Assembly (NCBI GenBank): GCA_030849065.1
Contig: JASAON010001653.1
Location: 124,001 to 188,000, forward strand
Reading direction: 5' to 3'
DNA length: 64,000 nt
Source of the DNA: Jaenimonas drosophilae
Taxonomy: Eukaryota > Euglenozoa > Kinetoplastea > Trypanosomatida > Trypanosomatidae
Position numbers and translations under genes: made by a program. Positions 19,947-29,700 of this stretch are shown one piece after another. The notes under the pieces are model-generated. The model ran no database searches, was not told the origin of the DNA, and saw only the letters and a program-made list of their open reading frames with translations. The first letter of the stretch is position 1, and every line of letters begins with the position of its first letter.

Positions 19947-20702
19947 TCAGTCATCGCCGAACCGGCCGCGAACCTCCCCGCGATTGACGCGTTCTTTGCG
20001 GCGAAGGTTTCTTGCCACTTGCATGAAGTCCGCCTGTTCTTCCGGGGCCAATCGAAAGAAGTCTGCCTCGGAGACTTCCTTGTTGCGGTGCCGCAAAAAG
20101 AGCTCCACGGCGCGGCACTCCGTTGCCACGGTCTCCTCCATGAGTGCGCCACCCTCTTGCTCCTCTTCCTCTGGCACCTCCTCGGAGCTGCCCGCATCTG
20201 CCATCGCCCTATTTCCTCCCTGGAGCCCAACCAGAATGAGTTCCTCACCCACAAAGCGTACTAGCTGGTAGTGATGGCTATCCAGCACCATCACTGTCCC
20301 ATGCTCGGGGTGTGGCAGGAGGAGCACCCCCGGTGCACGACGGGCTTTGCGTAGCTCACGCAGCTCCCGCCACGCTGTGGCCCTCGCCTTCATGATCTGG
20401 TCCACCTCTTCTCGAACCTTGTCAAGATCGGCCTGATCCATTTGGTGCCGGCGAACACGTGAACGGCAACGCTCCACCTCCGGTCGCAGCACCTCGAGGC
20501 TTTGTGAAGCTCGTGCGCACGCTACGCGGAGTTGAACCCATCGCCGATTCAACGCCTTCATCTGCTGCTTGCAGGCGGTGATGTCGTAGAGCAACACCGG
20601 CGTGTCTGTGGCGGGGCGGGGCCCAAAGCAATCCTGAACGTGGAGAGGCGTACTAACATTCATGGAGATGCCATTGACGACGATCTGTACCGAGGACTCC
20701 AT
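19947..20702 (-). CDS. Coiled-coil protein of unknown function
   Basis: Predicted 251 aa from the ATG at 20702 (a GTG lies one codon upstream). The N-terminal ~40 residues look globular (VQIVVNGISMNVSTPLHVQD). They are followed by Arg/Gln/Leu-rich helices (LNRRWVQLRVACARASQSLEVLRPEV, VREEVDQIMKARATAWRELRELRKA) that fit a coiled coil. Then comes a short strand-rich part (GTVMVLDSHHYQLVRFVGEELILV), an acidic linker and another charged helix. I do not recognise the family. The frame is long with regular coding character, so it is probably real. Confidence 0.7.
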   Translation of the reverse strand: MESSVQIVVNGISMNVSTPLHVQDCFGPRPATDTPVLLYDITACKQQMKALNRRWVQLRVACARASQSLEVLRPEVERCRSRVRRHQMDQADLDKVREEVDQIMKARATAWRELRELRKARRAPGVLLLPHPEHGTVMVLDSHHYQLVRFVGEELILVGLQGGNRAMADAGSSEEVPEEEEQEGGALMEETVATECRAVELFLRHRNKEVSEADFFRLAPEEQADFMQVARNLRRKERVNRGEVRGRFGDD

Positions 20703-21424
20703 CACAGACTAGCGGGTGTGTGTGTGTGTGTGTGTTCGCCAAACACACCAACGGGGAGGGGGGGAGATGATGTGAAGAGATGCTGCCTATTGCTACGGGC
20801 AGCGTCGGAGTGCGGGAATGATCCTGCTGCCAGCGCCGCCAACTCTATGGGTGCTGCGTATTTATGAATTTAGTCTTGGCAGCACTCCTCCCACTGGAGG
20901 TGTGCTCCAGCGACTAGGGAAGGGCTACAGGTTGCGCAACGAGAGGGAGGAAGAAGAAAGCGGAAGAGTTCGGCAGAAGACAGCCGTCATTGTGATGGAT
21001 AGAACAGCAACGACCACCACAGCATCGTTGGTTCCGTGTGGATGCGCACGTTGTGTGAAGTGGCTTATAAGTGAGTGATATCTGAAGTACAGTACAAAGG
21101 TGAGTGAGATCATCATGGTGCCCCCCCCCTCCCTCCATGCGGAGAGGAGAGAGAGTATGTGGGGGTAGGGATATGGTGCAGAGCATTCCTCTGGCACACC
21201 TGCCAAACACAATCCCACAACTCCTCGGAGGCACATTACCATGCGTGAGTCGTTCTCCTAGCAACGCACAGCTGCGAGCCAGGTAGGAATGATGTACAAG
21301 AGCATGAAGCAAATCTCCTAATAAGACTATGATTGTGTGTGTGTGTGTGTGAGTGTGTGTGATAGTTCCTTCACACTTACTACCCACAAGGGAGTACAGA
21401 GGTACAACATGCCACGCGGCACGC
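20703..21424. other. Intergenic region, no gene seen
   Basis: Contains TG tracts at about 20714-20734 and 21332-21360. No supported gene. Confidence 0.5.
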
Positions 21425-24400
21425 CTACACGCTTGGCTCACGGTCTTCCACGCATACCCGAGCCCGCAGACCTTGTCGGCTGGTGCTACGACGGCACTCT
21501 GGCATGCCCGCACTCACTCGCGCAGACATGGCCTCCTCACGGTTGGCCGCCTCCACCTCCTTCTCGTGAGGCATGTGGGAGGACCTCCGCGGTGTTACCC
21601 ACGACAGTGGCACCACTGAGTGGCTGTGCGCGCGTGAGGTGGAGGCGGCACTGCCGCTCCCGCTTCGCAGGATGGCATGGCCGCAGCAGATGGCGGCCGC
21701 CTCCACCGAGGGTGAGTGGCCACGGTCGGCCACCTCCATCCCCATCGCCGCGAGCTCATCGGCGGTGCGGCGGGGCAGGTGCCACTGCGGCGAGGCCGGG
21801 GTGGCCCAGACGTGGTTGGGATGGTGGGTATCGATACCATCCTCATGATCAGGGGTAGCTCCACGCCAGCTCGCTGTGGCTCCGCACGGCATCCCACCCA
21901 CACCACCACCACCACCACCACTAACTCCGCACGCACTGTTGGAGAGGCTATCCTCAAAGCAGAGGGCGGCGGCGGCACCGGCAAGTCGTGAATTCATGGA
22001 TGGCATGGAGGTGGCAAGACGCATGGAGCTGGTGGCCCTGGCGCTGCGGAGGCTGGCGCTGCGCCGCTCACGGCTGTGCTTCATGGGTGCCCACGATCGC
22101 CGTGGTGGGGCGTGTCCGAACACAAGACTGCCCATCACCGCGGCGAAGTGGCTGAGGGAGGCGGAGCAGGGCGAGGCGCTGTGGCGCTCCAGCGGGGAGG
22201 AGGTGGTGTGGCGTGGATGTACCTCGGGCAGGCCAAGACGCGGGCTGCCCTCCACGAGCAGCTCCCAGTCTCCTGCGGGTGACGAGCCTGAGCGACGCTG
22301 TGGGAGCTCTGCCAGACTCACAGGGGTGTGGAAACGTGCGCTGTGCCGCACGGAGCTCTGACGAAGGTGTTGGCGTGGAAGGCCTGGGGTGGTGGGTGGG
22401 CGGCAGGGCGGGGCAGGAATAGCGAAGGTGTGCGCGTGATGATGAAGCATGCCACGTGGGGAGAGCGAGGCGTCATCGGCGAGTGTGGCCGAGAGGGAGG
22501 CGGCGCGGAGTGAGAGGCGGCCGTACACGCCGTGGTGAAGGCCCTCGCGCAGCCACACACGCTGCCCCACACCACCACGAGCACGTCGCGAGGCGGAGGA
22601 GCTGCCCGCAGAGGGTGGGGGTGAATTGCTGGAGCTTGGGCTGAAGCGCAGCCGCCCCGCCACGCGTCGGCGTCGGCGTGCGGCGGCCACCACCGCGGGT
22701 GGGCTGCCGCTCTTGCGTGGGGCGGCCGTCGTCTCCCCCACAGCGGAGGTGGCCTCGCGGTGCAAACTCCAACTATCTTCCTCCGTGAGGAGAAGGGCCT
22801 CGCTCGTTGTGGTGCGGCTCTCGCTGCGTCGTGCCAGGCTCGCCATCACCGCCACCGCCGCCATCATCACCGAGCCCATCGAGGAGGCGGCGCGGCTGGA
22901 GGAGCGGGTGGCGGCGGAGATGGCACGTCCAGCGCTACGTACACCAGCCTCCTGGCGCATGGCGGTGCGCAGCACCACGGCCGGGCTCCCACCAAGGCTC
23001 ATGGGCTCCTGGTGAGGAGGGGGATGATGATGATGATGCTCGTGCTCACTCAGCACAGAGTGCGCGGCATCATCCTCCATCATGGAGTGGCCAATATCGG
23101 CGGCGGCGGCGGCCTCCACTTCTGCACGTGCGGGGGAAACAGAGACGGAAACGGAGGCGTAAATGAGGCATCCATGCTCGTCGATCCCAACAGGAAGTCT
23201 GGCAACGCCACGACGTGGTGGTGGCGTGGCACGTGGTGTGGGAAGAGGTTCTGCGCCACCACCCACTGCATGGCAGAGGCTGGTGGTGGGGCGTACGTCA
23301 TGATGATGACGATGATGATGATGAAGAGGGTACTGAGCTGTGCCAGCAGTGGGAGGATAGGCACGACGTACGGTGTGGGCGTCTGAGCAAGGAATGGGCG
23401 AAGGAGCTCTGAACTCCTCTTCTTCATCATCTTCATCTTCATCATCCATCACTTCCTCACCGTCGCTCAGGGTGGCGCCGAGAACGCTGGGTTCATCCTC
23501 ACTCATCGCACGATGAATGAAGGTCCTCGTTACCTGCAGTGAGCGCGGAGAGGCCTGGGCCACCTCGCCCACCTCCTCCCGAAGTAGGGCAGCGCGTGGG
23601 CTGCGGTCGTGGCCATCATCGCGCATCGGCGGGTGCGGTACGCCGCGAACGGAGAAGGGGCGTTGCATGGTGATGGTGGGGCTGCTTGGCAGCTCCACCT
23701 CTCCTTCCTCTTCCTCTTCCTCATCACCATATTCATATGTGAGGTGTGCGGCTGCCATCGTTCCACGTGCGGCGGCAGCCCAGGCGGCCAACCGCGGATC
23801 ATTGATGGTTGGTCGCGCCGCGAAGGTACCGCTGCGTGCGGCGGCGAGGTCGGCAGCTGAGCCGAGGCTCGCCTCCCACCCCGAGGGCGGCCCCAAGGAA
23901 GGAGAGTAGGAGCCGGTGTGCGCTCCCGAATAGCGGCATTGCGTGCCGCCACTGAATGCGCTTAGCCGTGCAATGGCGGTGTTGGAGATGATGCCGCTGC
24001 CACTGAGGAGGTCCTCCTCAACGGCGTGGGCTGCATGGTGCCGCTCCTCCAGTGCCTCTGGGAGCCCCCTCACCGCGAAGGATTCCAGAGACGAGCGTGG
24101 TGTGGCACCGGGCGTGTGTGGGGCCGCCATCATCATTGCGCGTGCCGCCGCTGCTGCATCTTCGGGGCGGCTGCGCTCAGCACCACGCGCAACACTCTCG
24201 CTATGATGGGGCCGATAGTGCATTCGTCGTCGAGCATGATTGGCCGCCTCACCACCAACATTTGTGGTGGTGGTGGTGGTGGTGATGCCTGCGGCCTCCT
24301 CGCGCACTTCAAAACTCACGCGCGGAATTCCCGCACTCCGCGAGCGCAGCCGCCGCAACGTCATGGCCGCCTGCACACCGCGGCCCAACGATTCTGCGGC

Positions 24401-24802
24401 GTGGATGGAGGGGCTCTGCGCCGGCGTGGAGGAGGCGAACGCGTCGCGAGACACGCCGACCTCTGCCGCAGCGCGTGTGGGATGAGTCCGTGATTGCGGG
24501 CCCAGAAAAGGAATGGGCAAGTGGGCATGGCGCTGCAGCAATGACCGCTTCTGTTGCAGGTAGTAGTGTGCCAGCATGTGGGTGTAGTCCAGCGGGGAGC
24601 TGGTGTGGTGAGGTGGTGGCACCACCACACGTACACAGGCGGGTGGAGGTGGAGGAAGGTTTATCTTCTCATCCCCTGCATCTCTGTGTGGGGTGAGAAG
24701 GTGGAGTGTTGGGATGGCAGGAGCTGCACCCGCCACAGCAGGGCTCCTCTCCCAGTACTCGGTGATCCATGCATGATGCTGAGCCGACGGACCAAACTCC
24801 AT
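21425..24802 (-). CDS. Large low-complexity protein of unknown function
   Basis: Predicted 1125 aa, rich in Ala, Ser, Arg, His and Pro, with an acidic run in the middle (EEVMDDEDEDDEEEEF) and His repeats from ATC/CAT triplets. There is no signal peptide, membrane segment or recognised domain. More ordered-looking stretches include the first 30 residues (HHAWITEYWERS) and DYTHMLAHYYLQQKRSLLQRHAHLPIPFLG. Most of the rest is probably disordered. The single long frame over 3.3 kb is strong evidence of coding despite the biased composition. It could be a cytoskeletal or scaffold protein, but nothing in the sequence decides this. Confidence 0.7.
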   Translation of the reverse strand: MEFGPSAQHHAWITEYWERSPAVAGAAPAIPTLHLLTPHRDAGDEKINLPPPPPACVRVVVPPPHHTSSPLDYTHMLAHYYLQQKRSLLQRHAHLPIPFLGPQSRTHPTRAAAEVGVSRDAFASSTPAQSPSIHAAESLGRGVQAAMTLRRLRSRSAGIPRVSFEVREEAAGITTTTTTTNVGGEAANHARRRMHYRPHHSESVARGAERSRPEDAAAAARAMMMAAPHTPGATPRSSLESFAVRGLPEALEERHHAAHAVEEDLLSGSGIISNTAIARLSAFSGGTQCRYSGAHTGSYSPSLGPPSGWEASLGSAADLAAARSGTFAARPTINDPRLAAWAAAARGTMAAAHLTYEYGDEEEEEEGEVELPSSPTITMQRPFSVRGVPHPPMRDDGHDRSPRAALLREEVGEVAQASPRSLQVTRTFIHRAMSEDEPSVLGATLSDGEEVMDDEDEDDEEEEFRAPSPIPCSDAHTVRRAYPPTAGTAQYPLHHHHRHHHDVRPTTSLCHAVGGGAEPLPTPRATPPPRRGVARLPVGIDEHGCLIYASVSVSVSPARAEVEAAAAADIGHSMMEDDAAHSVLSEHEHHHHHPPPHQEPMSLGGSPAVVLRTAMRQEAGVRSAGRAISAATRSSSRAASSMGSVMMAAVAVMASLARRSESRTTTSEALLLTEEDSWSLHREATSAVGETTAAPRKSGSPPAVVAAARRRRRVAGRLRFSPSSSNSPPPSAGSSSASRRARGGVGQRVWLREGLHHGVYGRLSLRAASLSATLADDASLSPRGMLHHHAHTFAIPAPPCRPPTTPGLPRQHLRQSSVRHSARFHTPVSLAELPQRRSGSSPAGDWELLVEGSPRLGLPEVHPRHTTSSPLERHSASPCSASLSHFAAVMGSLVFGHAPPRRSWAPMKHSRERRSASLRSARATSSMRLATSMPSMNSRLAGAAAALCFEDSLSNSACGVSGGGGGGVGGMPCGATASWRGATPDHEDGIDTHHPNHVWATPASPQWHLPRRTADELAAMGMEVADRGHSPSVEAAAICCGHAILRSGSGSAASTSRAHSHSVVPLSWVTPRRSSHMPHEKEVEAANREEAMSARVSAGMPECRRSTSRQGLRARVCVEDREPSV

Positions 24803-25465
24803 TCAGCGTGGGAGCTAATGTGCCGAACAAGAGCGTGCTTGGGGGCACGTGTACGTCTGTGTGGCTTCTACCGTGTTGCGTGTGTGTATGCGGTGGCGTA
24901 GATACGATAATGAAAGAGGGAAGAAGGAGTGAGTGAAGAAGAGAGCATGCAGGCATGTGTTTCTGTGTGCCACCACAGGTGCAGCACATGCTGTGGCTAC
25001 ACAATCTCGCCCACATAAAGGACGAGACGTGCTGCCCTCAATGAAGATGTTGTTGTTGTTGTTGTGTGTGGGTTTAGTGAAGTGTTGTGTGGACCGACTG
25101 ACTTGGGAGAGTAGTGAGGATAGGTGGCACGTTCGTGCTCAAACATGTGTGAGGTGAGCGCACAACGTCGCAGCACCTTCTGCACCCACAGCTGCCACCA
25201 AAGGTGCTCAGGGAGAACAGACTCTCCTCCTCCTCCTCCTCCTCCTTCGCCATCTCTTTAACGAAGCACACACAAGAACAATGCACGCCCTGCTCCCATC
25301 CCTCACTCATGAGCAGCATCCAACCACGACACTGCGCACGTGCATGAGTACAGCTATCGCATAGCTGTGTGAGAGAGGGGCCACTGCGTACATCGCCAAT
25401 TGCGTTGCGACCCTATTCCTTCATTGTTGTTGTTGTTTTGTGTTTGTGTGCGCGCGCAAACCTTC
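24803..25465. other. Intergenic region, no gene seen
   Basis: Contains a GTT run around 25049-25064 and a CTC run at about 25225-25244. No supported gene. Confidence 0.5.
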
Positions 25466-26524
25466 TCAGATCTTCACGCGGAAGCGTGGCACGCCTCGGT
25501 ACAGTGCCGAGCTCACCACACCTCCAGCAACAATCTGCTGCCAATCAAAGTAGGTGATGAGGATGGCACCCAGCCAGCACGCGAACTTCATGAAGCCGTT
25601 GTAGCTGTTGAGCATGGCAACGGGAGAGATGTTGCAGTGGTAGTGCTGCAGCAACAAGAGCCCCACCGTAACATCCCAGGGGCCGTACTGACGCTCGGGT
25701 GCCTTGCCATCGCGGTAGTAGATGGCGTTGCCCGCCCACATGAGCCCACCAGAGAGGATCGTCGTGGCGGCCATGAATTGCAAGAGGCCACGTGTGCCAA
25801 GAACAGGATTGAGGGTGTTGATGAGGGGGTGAAGGAGCATCATGGCAAAAGACACGGCCGTGAATTGGTCCGTGAGGATGCCATGAAGGAGCCACGTGTA
25901 GGGCCGGAAGGAATCATCCACGCCCCAGTGCCCCTTCCACCACTCCTCCTCCGCCATGGAGCCCGTGCTGCACAAGCAGAAGGCCATGAAGAGAAGAAAG
26001 ACGGAGAGGTTGGCAATGTTGTAGATGTCGGGGAAGGCGGTGAAGTCGCGAAGGAGGCCACGAATGTGGTCGCCGAGGGAGTTGCGCTTCGGTGCCTCCT
26101 TCTTCTTCTGATCCTTCTTGTTGCTGCCCGTGGCACCTTCCTCCTCACCTTCTTCCGTGGTTTGTTTCTTGGCCTCCTCATCCTCCTTGGCCTCGGTCTC
26201 AGCCTCTCCCTCTTTGCCCTTCACGCGGATGCCACGTGTGGAGGTGCGTGTGGCCGCCGCTGTGCCACACCACTGCTCCAGCGAGCCAAAGGAGCGAAGG
26301 AGGGTTGGGCGATGCACGCTCGTGGTGCCACGCGCGCTCATCATGGGGGCTGCAGAGCTTGTGTGGTGAGGAGCTGCGCTGCTGCTGAAGGTGCAGGTGG
26401 AGGCCCAGAGTGGTTGTGCGGCGGCGTGAATGCGCCGCATGGCCAACATCTCCTGACGTTGGCTGGAGGCTCCCGCACACTTGGCGAGCTCTCGTGCTAA
26501 GCGTGCCTGCTGAAGACGAATCAT
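25466..26524 (-). CDS. Rhomboid-like pseudoprotease, probably mitochondrial
   Basis: Predicted 352 aa from the ATG at 26524. The N terminus (MIRLQQARLARELAKC) is a basic amphipathic presequence. A Lys/Glu-rich linker precedes a multi-span C-terminal half with YNIANLSVFLLFMAFCL, FRPYTWLLHGILTDQFTAVSF, LLQFMAATTILSGGLMWAG and FMKFACWLGAILITYF. The spacing of RPYTWLLHG and the following spans matches the rhomboid fold, but the catalytic GxSG serine is replaced by GPWD, so it should be proteolytically inactive. Kinetoplastids have inactive rhomboid-like TIM subunits (TimRhom I and II); this could be one, which I infer and cannot confirm. The frame extends upstream to 26803 but crosses a polypyrimidine tract, so 26524 is preferred. 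Confidence 0.65.
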   Translation of the reverse strand: MIRLQQARLARELAKCAGASSQRQEMLAMRRIHAAAQPLWASTCTFSSSAAPHHTSSAAPMMSARGTTSVHRPTLLRSFGSLEQWCGTAAATRTSTRGIRVKGKEGEAETEAKEDEEAKKQTTEEGEEEGATGSNKKDQKKKEAPKRNSLGDHIRGLLRDFTAFPDIYNIANLSVFLLFMAFCLCSTGSMAEEEWWKGHWGVDDSFRPYTWLLHGILTDQFTAVSFAMMLLHPLINTLNPVLGTRGLLQFMAATTILSGGLMWAGNAIYYRDGKAPERQYGPWDVTVGLLLLQHYHCNISPVAMLNSYNGFMKFACWLGAILITYFDWQQIVAGGVVSSALYRGVPRFRVKI

Positions 26525-26618
26525 GTGTGTGCGTGTGTGTGTCTGTGTGGCCTTTGAGGGTCGGAAACAACGACGAGTGATGATGTAGCGATGATGATGA
26601 TGCGCTACGTTCCACGAG

Positions 26619-26650
26619 CTGCATTCAACAATGAAAAAAAAGGAGGAGAT
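26619..26650 (-). promoter_or_regulatory. Candidate spliced-leader acceptor for the rhomboid-like gene
   Basis: On the minus strand a pyrimidine run (26650-26634, CT then eight T) is followed by GCAG with the AG at 26620-26619, about 95 bases before the ATG at 26524. This is the expected trans-splice acceptor arrangement. Confidence 0.55.
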
Positions 26651-26793
26651 AGATGATGAATGGAGTAGTGTTGTTGCGATGGGAGAACCACCAAGGTGCC
26701 ACGCGCGGCAGGTCAGAAAAGTTGTGAGAACGAGTGAGATGTACGTTGGTGCACCTCTCATACACAACAACAACATCAACACGAAAAAGGACG

Positions 26794-29700
26794 CTAGAAG
26801 CACAGCTCCAGAGCCTGCGCTGCCTCGTAGCGCACGTCGCTCGAGCTATCCTGCATCAGATGCCGGAGGAGTGCCACCACAACCCCATTCTTCTCCTCCA
26901 CAGAGAAGCTCAGCCCAGATGATGATGTTTGCGCGCCACTGGAGGTGGCCGCCGCCTCACCACTGCCACCCACAAGCAATCCTGCAATAATCTTCGCCAC
27001 CACAAGCCGCACATTCAAGACGCCATCATGGGCGAGCTGATCGAGCAGCGGCAGCAACACCGCCTCCTTCTCCACACGAAGGCGTACCGCAATGTGAAGT
27101 AGCGCACAACGGCTGAGATAGGTCTCTCGCGCTGCAGGGGCCTTATCAATGAGAGGCCACAACACATCCATCACCAGGCCACCATCTCCCATCATGTTCT
27201 GCGTGCGCCGGCGGAGCTGCTCGCAGAGGCAGCCCGTAGCTTCCAGGGCGGCCTCCCGCACCGCCTTCACCTTATCAAAGAGCACCTGCACCAACAGTGG
27301 CAGCAGCTCCTCACGTGCGAGACGGTAGAGCGGGTGTGTGTGGGCCCATGCCGCAGAGGGAGATGCGGCGGTGGCGGCGGCGGAGCTGCGTTGGCCGCCG
27401 TTTGTGCGCCATGCGCCACCACCACGACCACTTTTTCCATGCCCTCCACGTGGCATGAGGCAGCGCACGCAGAGGTCAGAGAGAAGCCAGGCGTAGCGCG
27501 CACGGAAGCGCCACTTTGGATGTTTCTGCACCGCTCCGAGGCTCTCCAGCATCACTTGCTTGGCCTCCTTCGATGGTATGTCTGTGGTGGTGCTTGCGGA
27601 TGGGCCCTGTGCGTTGAGGAGCAGCACACTGGTTAGAGCGGCAACGAGGGCGAAGGCAAGCACACCGGGAGGCTCATCACGTCCTGACGCACCCGCCTCC
27701 ACCTCCGCCGTCGTCGAGCAATCCTCGGCGGCGGTGGTGGTGGTGGTGGTGGCGATCAATCGCGTGAGGAGGGCCTGTGCCACATCATCTCGGCGTTGCT
27801 CCCACCAAACCGAGCGCATCCACGCAGCCTCATCCCCCACCTCATCATCTTCATGGTTGTTGTTGTTGTTCTCCTTCTTCGTGGTATCGCCAGCTTCCTG
27901 CTCCATCCGGTGTAGTAGATGAAGAACACGGTTGATGGCGATGGCGAGATCCACGTGAGCCTTGGCCGCCACGCAGGCCACGCGATGCGCGGCAGAGCTG
28001 CAGGAGAGCGCCGTGATGAGGGTGGCAGCCGCGGATTCCACGAGTGGGAACACCGCCTCCACAAAAGGGCGTAGTGCGGCAGAGATGCACGCGGAGAGAT
28101 GTTGGCCCTCGGTTGTGGCCGCCACGACTGCTCCATCGCCTGCCAACTGCAGCGCCGCGCGCACCACGTGGCCGCACACCGCTGCCACGGCATGGGCTGC
28201 TGCGGCTTGCACCTCAGCCTCCACATCACCCACAACAAGGCGGCGGAGTGAGGGGCGACTGCGTGGGCCATCAACGTCCTCCACCTCCTTCAGCCAGCCA
28301 ACAACACGGTAAAAGTGGCGGCAACAGATGAGCAACACATCTCCCGACAGGGCACCAACGTCCTTCGTGGATGATGATGATGATGATGTGGTGGCGAGCT
28401 CCACAGCAGCAGAGCTGAGTCTGGTGAGAAGAAACAACCACGTGGCAACGAGTGTGGGAAGGCGAATGGCACCAAGCCACCGCGCCTTCCACGAAACGTA
28501 CTGCAACACAACGGTGATGGCGGTGCGCACCAACGGTGCCAGGGCATCGAGGGCAGCGGCCACCATCTCCTTCACCTCCTCCGTGGTGCTCGATGAGCCA
28601 GAACATGATGATGAATGCTCCTTGTGATGGCGTAGTCGTGGAGGAAGATGTACTGCCACCTCCACGAGGCAAGTGTGCGTGGCATCCAACACCGCCTCCA
28701 GTGTTTCGTAGTCAAGGGAGGCTAGCGGCTGCTCCTCCTCGTCGCATGGAGCCCGTGGGGAGTAGTTGTTGCTGATGTTGTTGTTCTTGTAGTTGTTGTT
28801 GTTGTTGTTCCCTCCTGCGGCAGATGGAAGGAGGTGTCGCATCAGAAGGCGTGCGGTGCGTCGTACGCTGGCGAGGAGCTCCACGTGTGTTGCACCATCC
28901 TGCATCTGCAGAAGGAGCATCGGTGCCGCGCGAAGCATCGCGACACGTACGAGACGTGGCGATGGAAGGGCCGAGGGAAGCGGGGGTGATGCCGTCGCGG
29001 CCCCCTCCACACGTGCCAACACACGCCACACATCTTCAGGCCCACCTGCGGCCGTGGTAAGTGCCACATCCCACGTCGCGGCGTGCTGCCGACGGCAGGG
29101 CCACGGACCTGGGCCAAGTACATCTCCACGAGCATCCATGAGCTGATGTTGTTGAAGCTGTGCGGTGAGAGTTATCTCCACGTCGCGGAGGGCGGCGTTC
29201 ATGGCATCTGCCGTGATGGCCTCATTGGTGGTGAAGGAGCTTGGCAGGGCTGCCACCGCCATCGCCATGCCAACATGCCAACGCGTACCGAGGTGGTAGA
29301 GCAAGCGGAGCTCCGTGAGGGAGCGCGGCACAACAGGCCGCCACACACGCAGGTGCCACGGCATAGCTGCTGCTGCTGCTTCTGGCGCACATCTCATTCC
29401 GTGCATGTTGGCCACCCATCGACGTGCGTGGAGGAGGTTGGCGCAGAAGGCCACACCAACCGCCACCGCTCCCGGGTAGGCAGAAGTGAAGAGCGCATCC
29501 AGCACGTGTTGCGTGAAGGCCCAGCACCTGCCCAGACCCGCACGGATGGCGGGCTGCATGTACGTGGAGAGCTCCAAGTGTGGGCGAGAGCTCATGATTT
29601 GTGGTGATGGAGGGCCGCTGAAGTCGGCGGAGGAGTAGCGCGAGGCCTCTTCACTGCCGACGCGTTCTCCTCCTCCTCCTTCTGCACCACAAAAAGATGA

